From assembly GCA_946626265.1 (NCBI GenBank), contig CAMOUE010000105.1, forward strand, positions 1 to 7,953: 7,953 nt of DNA, read 5' to 3'. Source of the DNA: an uncultured Eggerthellaceae bacterium (lineage in GTDB: Bacteria; Actinomycetota; Coriobacteriia; Coriobacteriales; Eggerthellaceae). Below the pieces are notes generated by a model, which saw only the letters and a program-made list of their open reading frames with translations, was not told where the DNA came from and did no database searches. Below are positions 1-6,818 of the stretch, piece by piece. Every line of letters begins with the position of its first letter. Positions within the stretch are counted from its first letter, which is position 1. Both the position numbers and the translations under genes were made by a program.

Positions 1-1412
1 CCGTGATGCACTCGCGCATGAGCGACGGCGAGCGCTACGACCAGTGGGATTTCGTTCGCTCCGGCCAGGCCCGCGTCGTCGTCGGCGCCCGCAGCGCGCT
101 GTTCACGCCGCTTCGCAATCTCGGCCTCATCGTAATCGACGAGGAGCACGAAGGTTCCTACAAACAGGATAGCGCACCGCGCTATCACGCACGTGACGTG
201 GCCATTTGGATGGCGCGCCGTTCGGGGGCCGCCGTCGTCCTCGGATCGGCGACCCCTTCGATCGAGAGCCTGTACGCTGCGGCGAAAGACCCGCTCTGGC
301 GCCAAGTGCTCCTTCCCGAGCGTGCGAACGGCCGCCCCATGCCCGAGGTCACCGTCATCGACATGGCCAAGGAGTTTTCCGGCGGCTCGCGCTCCATGTT
401 CTCCAAACAGCTCGCTCGCGCCCTCGAAGAGGAGCTTGCGCTCGGCCACAAGGCGGTCCTGCTCCTCAACCAGCGCGGATTCGCGAAGTTCGTGCTCTGC
501 CGCGACTGCGGTTTCGTGCCCAGCTGCCCGTCGTGCTCGACGTCTCTCACGTTCCACGAGCGCGGCAATGCGCTCATCTGCCACCATTGCGGCTATCGCG
601 TCGCCGCGCCGCCGACGTGCCCGGAATGCGGAAGTCCCTACCTGAAGAAATTCGGCGCGGGCACGCAGCGCGTGGAGGCGGAGCTGCGCAGCCTGATCGA
701 CGGCTTCGGCAGCGTACAGGTGCCCGTGCCCATCATCAGGATGGATGCCGACACGACCGCGCACAAGGGCGCCCATCAACGGCTGCTCGAGCAGTTCGGG
801 CAGGCCGATGTCGCCGTGCTGCTCGGGACGCAGATGATTGCGAAAGGCCTCGACTTCGACGATGTCACGCTCGTGGGCGTCATCAGCGCCGACACGCAGC
901 TTCACCTGCCTGATTACCGGGCTGCCGAGAGGACGTTCGACCTCATCGAGCAGGTGGCGGGCCGCGCCGGGCGCGCCGAGCTCGAGGGGCGCGTCATGGT
1001 GCAGACCTACGAGGCGACTGCACCGTCGATTCAGGCTGCGGCGTGTTACGATCGCGCGGTTTTCCTCCGCGATGAGCTGCCGAAACGTAAGATGCTCGGA
1101 TACCCGCCCTACGTCAGGCTCGCAAACGTGCTCGTGTGGGGCGCCGACGAGGGCGAGGTCCGCAAGGCCGCCGAGAAGCTGCGTGCCGAAATCGCGACGC
1201 GCGTGCGCGACTACGGTTCGGACTCGTGGCGCGTGTTCGCTGCCACGCCGTGCGTGCTCGCGAAGCTGCGCAACACGTTCCGCTGGCATATCGTGGTGAA
1301 AGCCCCGTTCGACGCCGACGTCTCGCGCGTGCTCCTGCCGCTGTTCCGCGCGCGCAAGGCCGACCAGCACGTCAACGTCGCCGTCGACGTCGACCCGCAG
1401 AGCCTGCTGTAG
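1..1412 (+). CDS. priA: Primosomal protein N' (PriA replication-restart helicase), 5'-truncated by the window edge
   Basis: PriA is a 3'-to-5' superfamily 2 DNA helicase that recognises stalled or collapsed forks and starts reloading of the replicative helicase. The window holds the last 470 codons (residues counted from the GTG at 3); the N-terminal DNA-binding domain and Walker A motif lie upstream. Visible parts in order: the DEEH Walker B box (about 46-49) followed by GSYKQ and RYHARDVA; GSATPS (motif III); eight zinc-binding cysteines at 166, 169, 175, 178, 193, 196, 206 and 209, with the same spacing as I recall for E. coli PriA; FGAGTQRVE; motif V GTQMIAKGLDF (275-285); motif VI QVAGRAGR (317-324); and a C-terminal domain ending in the typical VDVDPQSLL. 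All helicase and zinc-site residues in view are intact, so it should be functional. The stop is TAG at 1410-1412. The GTG/ATG at 3-8 are internal codons, not starts. Confidence 0.97.
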   Translation, partial: VMHSRMSDGERYDQWDFVRSGQARVVVGARSALFTPLRNLGLIVIDEEHEGSYKQDSAPRYHARDVAIWMARRSGAAVVLGSATPSIESLYAAAKDPLWRQVLLPERANGRPMPEVTVIDMAKEFSGGSRSMFSKQLARALEEELALGHKAVLLLNQRGFAKFVLCRDCGFVPSCPSCSTSLTFHERGNALICHHCGYRVAAPPTCPECGSPYLKKFGAGTQRVEAELRSLIDGFGSVQVPVPIIRMDADTTAHKGAHQRLLEQFGQADVAVLLGTQMIAKGLDFDDVTLVGVISADTQLHLPDYRAAERTFDLIEQVAGRAGRAELEGRVMVQTYEATAPSIQAAACYDRAVFLRDELPKRKMLGYPPYVRLANVLVWGADEGEVRKAAEKLRAEIATRVRDYGSDSWRVFAATPCVLAKLRNTFRWHIVVKAPFDADVSRVLLPLFRARKADQHVNVAVDVDPQSLL

Positions 1413-1440
1413 GCGGGCGCGTGCAGTTGCAGCTGCATTG

Positions 1441-1500
1441 GTGCGTGCGGCCACGCGCTAGTGCGTGCGGCCACGTGCTAGTGCGTGCGATTACGTGCAA
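1441..1500. repeat. Three tandem 20-base repeats downstream of priA
   Basis: Three direct copies lie end to end at 1441-1460, 1461-1480 and 1481-1500, with consensus GTGCGTGCGGCCACGTGCTA. Copies 1 and 2 differ at one base; copy 3 differs from copy 2 at four. The 20 bases before them (1421-1440) also start with GTGC but are otherwise diverged. Copy 3 plus the next ten bases (to TTAGCTT at 1510) resembles the right arm of the palindromic element at 1588-1613 (GTGTGTGCGAATCACGCAAG then TTAGCC). The tandem set therefore looks like a partial amplification of that repeat family. No spacers are present, so it is not CRISPR. Confidence 0.85.
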
Positions 1501-1503
1501 GAG

Positions 1504-1517
1504 TTAGCTTCGGCTAA
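1504..1517 (+). terminator. C(UUCG)G-capped hairpin after priA, possible weak terminator
   Basis: TTAGC-TTCG-GCTAA forms a 5-bp stem closed by the very stable C(UUCG)G tetraloop, 92 bases after the priA stop. No T-run follows, so intrinsic termination is uncertain. It is also the junction between two repeat arms of opposite orientation, and its right strand (GGCTAA) can instead pair with TTAGCC at 1608-1613, so it may be only a by-product of the repeat array. Confidence 0.4.
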
Positions 1518-1613
1518 ACCCCGCAAAACGCACACACAACTGGAATATACGTGCACGGGGGCCGCCGGTTGCACGCATTTTCCAGTTGTGTGTGCGAATC
1601 ACGCAAGTTAGCC
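1512..1613. repeat. Palindromic repeat element 1 (about 102 bases)
   Basis: The left arm 1529-1545 (CGCACACACAACTGGAA) is the exact reverse complement of 1580-1596. Pairing continues inward through two mismatches to CGTGCA/TGCACG (1550-1555 with 1570-1575), giving 25 pairs over 27 positions around a 14-base loop (1556-1569). The outer ends GGCTAA (1512-1517) and TTAGCC (1608-1613) also pair, across a less conserved internal stretch. The right arm shares 29 identical bases (1570-1598) with element 2 (1673-1701). No open reading frame of note lies inside. It resembles REP/BIME or MITE-type non-coding repeats in layout; the family is not one I recognise. Confidence 0.9.
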
Positions 1614-1616
1614 AAG

Positions 1617-1716
1617 GGCAACCACGCATTTCGCACACACAACCGTCATATGCGTGCAAAAGAGCATGACCGTGCACGCATTTTCCAGTTGTGTGTGCGA
1701 AATGCGTGGTTTAGCC
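1617..1716. repeat. Palindromic repeat element 2 (about 100 bases)
   Basis: The outer arms 1620-1643 and 1688-1711 are a perfect 24-base inverted repeat (core GTTGTGTGTGCGAAATGCGT). After a small internal loop the inner arms pair again over nine bases (ATGCGTGCA at 1650-1658 with TGCACGCAT at 1673-1681), closing on a 14-base loop (1659-1672), the same loop length as element 1. The outermost GGC (1617-1619) and GCC (1714-1716) can also pair around two unpaired bases. Each half has its own nested inverted repeat, for example CACGCATTT (1675-1683) with AAATGCGTG (1700-1708). It starts three bases after element 1, so the two form a double element. In RNA either would fold into a very stable hairpin that could end transcription or protect the priA 3' end; that role is inferred. 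Confidence 0.92.
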
Positions 1717-1871
1717 ACAGATAACTTATCGTTTCGATCATTGCAGTCGGAATTGGCGCAGATTGCAAAGCTCTGGAGTAACGACATTGGGCGTGAGCTC
1801 GAGATGTAAGTCAAAACCGCGCTCTGAATCCGACGGCAAAAGGCGCAGCCGATAGGACACGCGCGTTTTCT
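1717..1871. other. Intergenic stretch with no supportable gene
   Basis: This stretch looks less GC-rich than its surroundings. The + strand can be read as a 35-codon frame from ATG 1702 (inside palindrome 2) to TAA 1807-1809, ending ELAQIAKLWSNDIGRELEM. The - strand has a frame in the same codon phase running into this stretch and ending at 1738. Neither has a Shine-Dalgarno site or a family I recognise. It may be a decayed coding fragment or plain spacer. Confidence 0.5.
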
Positions 1872-1899
1872 TTGCCACGTGTTCTGTTATGTGTAAAAT
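1872..1899 (+). promoter_or_regulatory. Predicted sigma-70-type promoter of the surface-protein gene
   Basis: TTGCCA (1872-1877) and TAAAAT (1894-1899) are separated by 16 bases and match housekeeping -35 and -10 hexamers reasonably well. The expected transcription start is near 1906, giving a leader of about 38 bases before the GTG at 1944. The TTG inside the -35 box would be an in-frame upstream start codon, but its role as a promoter element and the non-signal-like residues after it argue against that. Confidence 0.5.
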
Positions 1900-1926
1900 C
1901 ATGCAAGGCACGAGAAACGGAAAGCG

Positions 1927-1931
1927 AAGGG
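1927..1931 (+). promoter_or_regulatory. Ribosome binding site supporting the GTG start at 1944
   Basis: AAGGG lies 12 bases upstream of GTG 1944. The spacing is longer than usual, but no other in-frame start codon lies closer. The next candidate, ATG 1956, would be 24 bases away with only a weak GAGA before it. GTG 1944 also puts the basic residues (RRSMETPRAR) directly before the hydrophobic core of the signal peptide. Confidence 0.5.
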
Positions 1932-1943
1932 AATAGCGCATCC

Positions 1944-4900
1944 GTGAGACGTTCGATGGAAACACCCCGGGCAAGGTTTGCTCTGCTGGCGTTGATGGCT
2001 TTGGCAACGTTGGTCTTCGTGCTGGGCTCGTTTGCTGCGGCGATATATATGCCTGCGGAAGCTCGTGCGGCGGACTCGCCCGAGGAAGTTGCCGCCAGCG
2101 ACCCTGCCGCCAGCCCGGACGCCCCCGCCAGCGACCCCGCCGCCAGCCCGGACGCCCCCGCCAGCGACCCCGCCGCCAGCCCGGCCTCCACGACTAGCTC
2201 GACCATGCCGGACGTGAAGACCTTCACGGTGAACTGCTATCTCAACGGCACTGAGGAGCGCATTGTGCCGCCGCGCGTGAGGGTGGCTCAGGCAGGGGAA
2301 ACGGTGCAGGTCACACCCGCGACCATCGACGGGTACACGCCGGTTTCGCCCGATGCGAAGGCGCTCAAGGTAACAGGCGACGATCCTTCGGCCGATTTCT
2401 ACTACTACAAGAACGTGACGCTCGTCGCCGACGGGCCCTCCGCCGACCCCGTGACCTACGACGGCAGGGACCACACGTCGTCCTACTCCGTGAAAGGCGA
2501 GCTCGAAGGCCATGAGGTGGATTTCGACGATGTGAAGCTCAACGAGCGCTACCGCGATGCGGGGACGTATCACGTCTCGTTCCCGAACGGCACCGTCGGC
2601 ACCGTCGACAAATCCCAGACCTACGTAGTGTCCGAATGCGTCGACGGCACTTACGTCATCAAGCCGGCGCCGATTTCCATCTCGACCCCGAGCGCTTCGA
2701 AGGTCTACGACGGCAAGCCGCTTGCCGCGAAAAAGGATGCTACGATAAAAGGCCTCGTCAACGGCGAGAAATGCGGGTTCGAGGTCGTGGGCTCGCAAAC
2801 GGAGGCCGGCACGTCGCGCAATGCCTACGAGATCACGTGGGCCAGCGGGGAAGGCAGTGCTGCCAACGGGTTTTCCGCGCGGGAATCGAATTACGTGGTG
2901 GAAAGCGTCATGGTCGGCTCGCTCACGGTTGCCGAATCCGCAGACACGGTGGTCGTCACGACGACGGGCGGCACGTTCGCCTACGATGCCAAGGCGCATG
3001 GCACGACGGTTTCCGTCAGCGGACTGCCGAGCGGCTACACGGTCAAGACGGCCAAGTCGTCGGCCACTGCGACCGACGTGACGTCCGAGCCGATTGCCGC
3101 CACGGCCGACGATCTCGTGATACAGGACAAGTCGGGGGCCGACGTCACCGATAAGTTGAAGATCGTGCGCGCCGATGGCGAGCTTGCCATCGTGCCGCGG
3201 CCCGTCCAGGTCTACGTGCAGGGCCGGACGAACGACGCCGACGTTTTCTTCGACGGAAACGAGCACGAGGTGAACGGCTACACGGCGCACGCCGACCAGG
3301 CGCTCTACGATGTGGCGCACGACGTCGTGTTCTCGGGCGTCGCCCGCGCGCGGCGCACGGACGCCGGTACCGAGCCGATGGGCCTGACAGCCGAGCAGTT
3401 CCGCAACACCGATGGCAATTTCGACGTGACGTTCGTGGTCGCCGACGGCTCCATCACGGTTAGGAAGGCCACGTCGTCGGTGGTTGTGGGCTCGGTGCGG
3501 CACCCCGTCTGGACGCAAGGGTCGTCCGGCGTGCCCTCTATCCACGCGTCGGTGGTCGGCATCAACAACTACGCCGATCCGGCCATCGAGTTCAAGTCTG
3601 CGAGTTCCGACGAGTTCACGAGCGAAGAGCCCACCGAGACCGGCACGTACACGGTGCGGGCGACGTGGGGCGAAACCGACAATTGCGAAGAAATAAGCGC
3701 GACGAGCCTGTTCACGATCGCGCCGGCGGAAGGGGAAGGGCCGGCAGGCGCTGCCCCGGCCGCGGCCCCGGCAGGCGCTGCCCCGACCGCGGCCTCGGCC
3801 TCGGCTGCGGCCTCTGACACATCCGCAGCTGCTGCCCCGGCTGCGGACGCGGCGGCCCCCAAGGTCACCGTCACCACGACGGGCGGCACGTTCGCCTACG
3901 ACGGACAGCCGCATGGGGCGACGGTCGAGGTCGACGGGCTTTCCGACGGCTACGTGGTCGAGCGCGCCGCATCGAGCGCCACGGCGACCGACGTGACCGC
4001 CGAGCCGATCCCCGCGACGGCCGACGACCTCGTGATCAGGGACGCATCCGGTGCCGACGTCACGGCAAAGCTCGACATCGCATACAACGACGACACGCTC
4101 GCCGTGACGCCGCGCAACGCGGTCGTGACCGTCTACGACGCCGTGAAGGAGTTCTCGGCGCACGACCCCGCCTTCACGGCCGACATCGAGGGCGTCATCG
4201 AGGGCGACGAGGTCGAGCTCGAGTACACGCGTGCCGAAGGCGAGGACATAGGGTGGTATTCCATCGACGCCGCCGCCACAGGCGCCTCTTCCGCGAACTA
4301 CGCGTTCACCTACGTCCCCGGCACGCTCACGATCACGCGCAACACGTCGCGCGCCATCGTCCTCACGGCCCCGAGCCTCACCAAATCCTACGACGGCCGC
4401 GAGCTCACCGCGACTTCGGAGGGCGCGGGCATCACGGTCTCGCCGCTCGCGCAATCGGGCGTTCCCTCCGGCTTCAAAGCTCAGGTGACGTCGTACGACG
4501 GCGCAATCGTGAACGCCAGCACGACGGCGAACCTGATCAATGCGTGCGAAATCCTCGACGCCGACGGCGTCGACAAGCGCTCGTCCTTCAACAGCGTCAA
4601 GCTCGTGCCGGGCACGCTGACGGTGAAGCGGCGTGTCGTGACGCTCGCGTCGGCCGGCGGGCACAAGGTCTACGATGGCAACCCGCTGACGAGCGACGAG
4701 GTGACCGTGGGCGGCGACGGGTTCGCAGGCGACGAGGGCGCAGGCGTGTCCTTCGAGGTCGCCGGCATGCAGACCATCGTCGGCAACAGTCAAAACGACT
4801 TCACCTACAAATTCGATTCGAGTGTGGCCAAGGCCGACAACTACGATGTGCGGCAAGTGCTCGGCACGCTCGTGGTGACGAACCGGTTCGAGAACGACCT

Positions 4901-6818
4901 GTTCCAGATCGCGGTGAGGGCAAAATCCGACTCCGTCTTGTACGACGGCCAGGAAAAGTCCGTGTCGGGGCTCGAAACCGACACGTTCACGGTCGGCGGC
5001 AACACGTACCGCGTCGAGGGGCTCGAGGCATCCGCGCGCGGGGTGGGCGCCGGGTGCTACGCGTCTCGCCTCACGGGCACGCCGGTCGTACGCGACTCGA
5101 ACAACAACGACGTCACGGGGCAGTTTCATGTCTCGGAGGCGGACGGCCTGCTCGAAATCAGGAAACGCACGCTGGCGTTCGAATCCGCTTCGGCGGAGAA
5201 GCTCTCGGACGGAAAGGAGCTCACGTGCGAGGACGTGACGGTCGAAGGCGACGGCTTCGCGCCGGGCGAGGGCGCGTCGTTCGAGGTGACGGGAAGCCAG
5301 ACGGGCATCGGGAGCAGTCCTAACGTGTTCACCTGGACGTTCGACGAAGGCACTGACGAGGACAATTACCGCGTCTCTTCACCCGATTCCTACGGCACGC
5401 TCACGGTGGCGAGCCGCGACGCGCGGACCGAGTTGACCGTCGTCGCCAGAAGCGGCGAGTTCCTGTACGACGGGAGCGAGAAGAGCGTCGACGGGCTGAA
5501 GTCCCAGATGTTCACGTTCGACGGCGTCACGTACGCGATCGAGGGGTTGAGCGCGTCGGCGCGTGCGACGGACGCGGGCACATACGTCGTCGGTATCGAG
5601 GGCAGGCCCGTGATCCGCGACAGCGAGGGCACGGATGTGACGGATCGCTTCGCGGTGAAAACGGTGCCCGGCGAGCTGAGGATCAACAAGCGTGCGATAA
5701 CGTTGACGTCTTCGTCTGCGAGCAAGCCTTATGACGGGCAGCCGTTCATGTACGATTTCGTGGAGATAACCGGCGACGGCTTCGCGATGGGCGAGGGGGC
5801 CTCGTTCGACGTGACGGGGTTGCAGATTCTGCCCGGTTCGGCGGAGAACACGTTCACGTACGCGCTCGACGAGGGGACCGATCCGGGCAACTACGACATC
5901 ACGACCTCGTTCGGAAGGCTGTCCGTGACGAACCGCGACGCGCGTCACGAGATCACGCTCCAGGCGAAGAGCGACGAGGTGCGCTACGACGGCTCGGAGC
6001 ATGCGGTCGAGGGGTTCGAGACGCTGACGTTCGAGGTGGACGGCGGCGTCTATACGGTCGAGGGCGTCGAAGCGCACGCGGCCGGAACGGAGGCGGGCGT
6101 GTACACGACGCAGGTAACCGGCGAGCCGCGCGTCATGGACTCCGAGCTGAACGACGTGACGGCGCAGTTCGCCGTGCACGTGCTGAACGGAGAGCTGCGC
6201 GTGCGCTCGACGAACACGCTTACCATCAAGTACCTGACCGACGAGGGTCTCGAGATGGCCGCGCCTTTCGTCGGCTCCTACGAGCCCGGTTCCTCGTTCG
6301 GGCCCGTGATCTCTCCCGCCGTGTCCGGCTACTCGCCGGGCGTGGCGAGCGTTTCGAACGGTCACGAGGGCATGCCCGACCGCGACGTCGAGGTGCTGGT
6401 TGTGTATTCGCCGCACGAGGGACACGAGATCTGGCTGTCGCCGGAAGGCGAGCTGCATGAAGGCGAAGTGCCCGGTGGGACTCCGTTCGAAGGGGAGATC
6501 GCCGTGCCCGTCAACGTGGTGCCGACGCCCGTCGTGGCCGTCGCCAAGCCCGAGGGTGGCGCGTTCGCGCCGACCCCGACTGCGGCGACGCTGCTGAACG
6601 CGCAGCGCGGGGCCGTGCCCGATGCGGTCCTGGTGGTGTCGGGCTCGGGGGACGTGTCGCTTGCCGCCTTGGCCGAGGAGCACGTGCGCTTGGGCGTCGC
6701 GGACAACGCGCGGTCGTGGCCTGCGCCGATGTCTCTGACGGGAATCGTCGGCGCGCTGGTCGCCGTCGCCGGCGTTGCCGCCCTCGCGGTCGTGCTGGCG
6801 CGCCGGCGCCGCGGCTGA
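1944..6818 (+). CDS. Giant modular cell-surface protein with YDG/MBG-type repeats and C-terminal membrane anchor
   Basis: This is a predicted exported 1624-residue surface protein, probably an adhesin or stalk-like structure; its ligand is unknown. Order: signal peptide 1-42/43 (basic RR...RAR, hydrophobic core, AEARA-A cleavage site); Ala/Ser/Asp/Pro repeats 51-81; a MucBP-like module 92-158 (YLNGTEERIV, GYTPVSP, FYYYKN); a chain of beta modules of about 85-95 residues marked by YDG or a variant at 172, 255, 347, 436, 652, 816, 910, 1000, 1088, 1175, 1263 and 1348; an Ig-like module 510-594; an Ala/Pro linker 595-639; a typical MBG module 725-800 (FSAHDPAFTADIEGVIEGDE, YVPGTLTIT); and a second MucBP-like module about 1426-1505. 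The end is one transmembrane helix (about 1599-1618) and RRRRG. No LPXTG is visible, so anchoring is by the helix or by a divergent sorting signal. The N-terminal modules include no enzyme motif. Own promoter and terminator-like hairpin suggest a single-gene unit. ATG 1956 is an alternative start. Confidence 0.9.
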   Translation: MRRSMETPRARFALLALMALATLVFVLGSFAAAIYMPAEARAADSPEEVAASDPAASPDAPASDPAASPDAPASDPAASPASTTSSTMPDVKTFTVNCYLNGTEERIVPPRVRVAQAGETVQVTPATIDGYTPVSPDAKALKVTGDDPSADFYYYKNVTLVADGPSADPVTYDGRDHTSSYSVKGELEGHEVDFDDVKLNERYRDAGTYHVSFPNGTVGTVDKSQTYVVSECVDGTYVIKPAPISISTPSASKVYDGKPLAAKKDATIKGLVNGEKCGFEVVGSQTEAGTSRNAYEITWASGEGSAANGFSARESNYVVESVMVGSLTVAESADTVVVTTTGGTFAYDAKAHGTTVSVSGLPSGYTVKTAKSSATATDVTSEPIAATADDLVIQDKSGADVTDKLKIVRADGELAIVPRPVQVYVQGRTNDADVFFDGNEHEVNGYTAHADQALYDVAHDVVFSGVARARRTDAGTEPMGLTAEQFRNTDGNFDVTFVVADGSITVRKATSSVVVGSVRHPVWTQGSSGVPSIHASVVGINNYADPAIEFKSASSDEFTSEEPTETGTYTVRATWGETDNCEEISATSLFTIAPAEGEGPAGAAPAAAPAGAAPTAASASAAASDTSAAAAPAADAAAPKVTVTTTGGTFAYDGQPHGATVEVDGLSDGYVVERAASSATATDVTAEPIPATADDLVIRDASGADVTAKLDIAYNDDTLAVTPRNAVVTVYDAVKEFSAHDPAFTADIEGVIEGDEVELEYTRAEGEDIGWYSIDAAATGASSANYAFTYVPGTLTITRNTSRAIVLTAPSLTKSYDGRELTATSEGAGITVSPLAQSGVPSGFKAQVTSYDGAIVNASTTANLINACEILDADGVDKRSSFNSVKLVPGTLTVKRRVVTLASAGGHKVYDGNPLTSDEVTVGGDGFAGDEGAGVSFEVAGMQTIVGNSQNDFTYKFDSSVAKADNYDVRQVLGTLVVTNRFENDLFQIAVRAKSDSVLYDGQEKSVSGLETDTFTVGGNTYRVEGLEASARGVGAGCYASRLTGTPVVRDSNNNDVTGQFHVSEADGLLEIRKRTLAFESASAEKLSDGKELTCEDVTVEGDGFAPGEGASFEVTGSQTGIGSSPNVFTWTFDEGTDEDNYRVSSPDSYGTLTVASRDARTELTVVARSGEFLYDGSEKSVDGLKSQMFTFDGVTYAIEGLSASARATDAGTYVVGIEGRPVIRDSEGTDVTDRFAVKTVPGELRINKRAITLTSSSASKPYDGQPFMYDFVEITGDGFAMGEGASFDVTGLQILPGSAENTFTYALDEGTDPGNYDITTSFGRLSVTNRDARHEITLQAKSDEVRYDGSEHAVEGFETLTFEVDGGVYTVEGVEAHAAGTEAGVYTTQVTGEPRVMDSELNDVTAQFAVHVLNGELRVRSTNTLTIKYLTDEGLEMAAPFVGSYEPGSSFGPVISPAVSGYSPGVASVSNGHEGMPDRDVEVLVVYSPHEGHEIWLSPEGELHEGEVPGGTPFEGEIAVPVNVVPTPVVAVAKPEGGAFAPTPTAATLLNAQRGAVPDAVLVVSGSGDVSLAALAEEHVRLGVADNARSWPAPMSLTGIVGALVAVAGVAALAVVLARRRRG
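2094..2186 (+). repeat. 33-base in-frame tandem repeat (2.8 copies) in the surface-protein gene
   Basis: Units at 2094-2126 and 2127-2159, plus a 27-base partial unit at 2160-2186, encode ASDPAASPDAP, ASDPAASPDAP and ASDPAASPA. Units 1 and 2 differ at one base (CCT versus CCC). The repeat follows the signal peptide and would form an extended, disordered spacer. Because the unit is a multiple of three and nearly identical, copy number can change by slippage without breaking the frame. Confidence 0.95.
2955..3200 (+). repeat. Duplicated YDG-type module, copy 1
   Basis: This codes for 82 residues starting VTTTGGTFAYDAKAHG and ending IVPR. By eye, 57 of 82 residues are identical to the module at 3870-4115, with no gaps, and shared blocks such as SSATATDVT, ATADDLVI and SGADVT. 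The two are much closer to each other than to the other modules, which points to a recent duplication inside the gene. Confidence 0.85.
3744..3797 (+). repeat. 27-base in-frame tandem duplication in the Ala/Pro linker
   Basis: The units 3744-3770 and 3771-3797 encode AGAAPAAAP and AGAAPTAAS and start with the same 15 bases. They sit in an Ala/Pro/Ser linker (residues about 595-639) that splits the protein into an N-terminal set and a C-terminal set of modules, probably a flexible hinge. Confidence 0.85.
3870..4115 (+). repeat. Duplicated YDG-type module, copy 2
   Basis: This is the partner of the 2955-3200 module: 82 residues starting VTTTGGTFAYDGQPHG and ending AVTPR. It directly follows the Ala/Pro linker and precedes the canonical MBG module. 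The DNA around the YDG motif (ACGACGGGCGGCACGTTCGC) is identical in both copies. Confidence 0.85.
4635..6213 (+). repeat. Alternating two-type module array (six YDG modules)
   Basis: Two module types alternate here. One type has the pattern SAS.K.YDG.P/EL...V...GDGFA.GEGASF.V.G.Q (YDG or SDG at 910, 1088 and 1263). The other has AKS..V.YDG.E..V.G....TF.V.G..Y.VEG.EA.A..AG.Y (1000, 1175 and 1348). Motif spacing is 90, 88, 87, 88 and 85 residues. The pair unit of about 175 residues is therefore present three times, most simply explained by duplication of a two-module block. The module at 1088 has SDG in place of YDG. Confidence 0.85.

Noticed and set aside
1441..1716. CRISPR array
   Set aside because: The 20-mers are directly adjacent without spacers, the larger repeats alternate in orientation, and no cas gene is present.
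1714..1731. DnaA box near CCACAGATAACTTATC
   Set aside because: It does not match TTATCCACA or its complement closely enough, and there is no cluster of such sites.
1872..1943. TTG 1872 as the start of the surface protein, adding 24 residues
   Set aside because: The TTG falls in a good -35 box, no ribosome binding site precedes it, and the added residues would place a non-typical segment before the signal peptide.
1944..2072. Tat-type signal peptide because of the RR near the start
   Set aside because: RRSMET lacks the hydrophobic residues at the following positions of the SRRxFLK motif; the segment fits an ordinary Sec signal peptide.
1899..5129. A 1076-codon open frame on the - strand opposite the surface-protein gene
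   Set aside because: It shares codon boundaries with the sense gene, so its stops would need sense codons TTA, CTA or TCA, which this GC-rich gene hardly uses. Its translation is Arg/His/Val-rich without domains, and the sense strand has clear modules.
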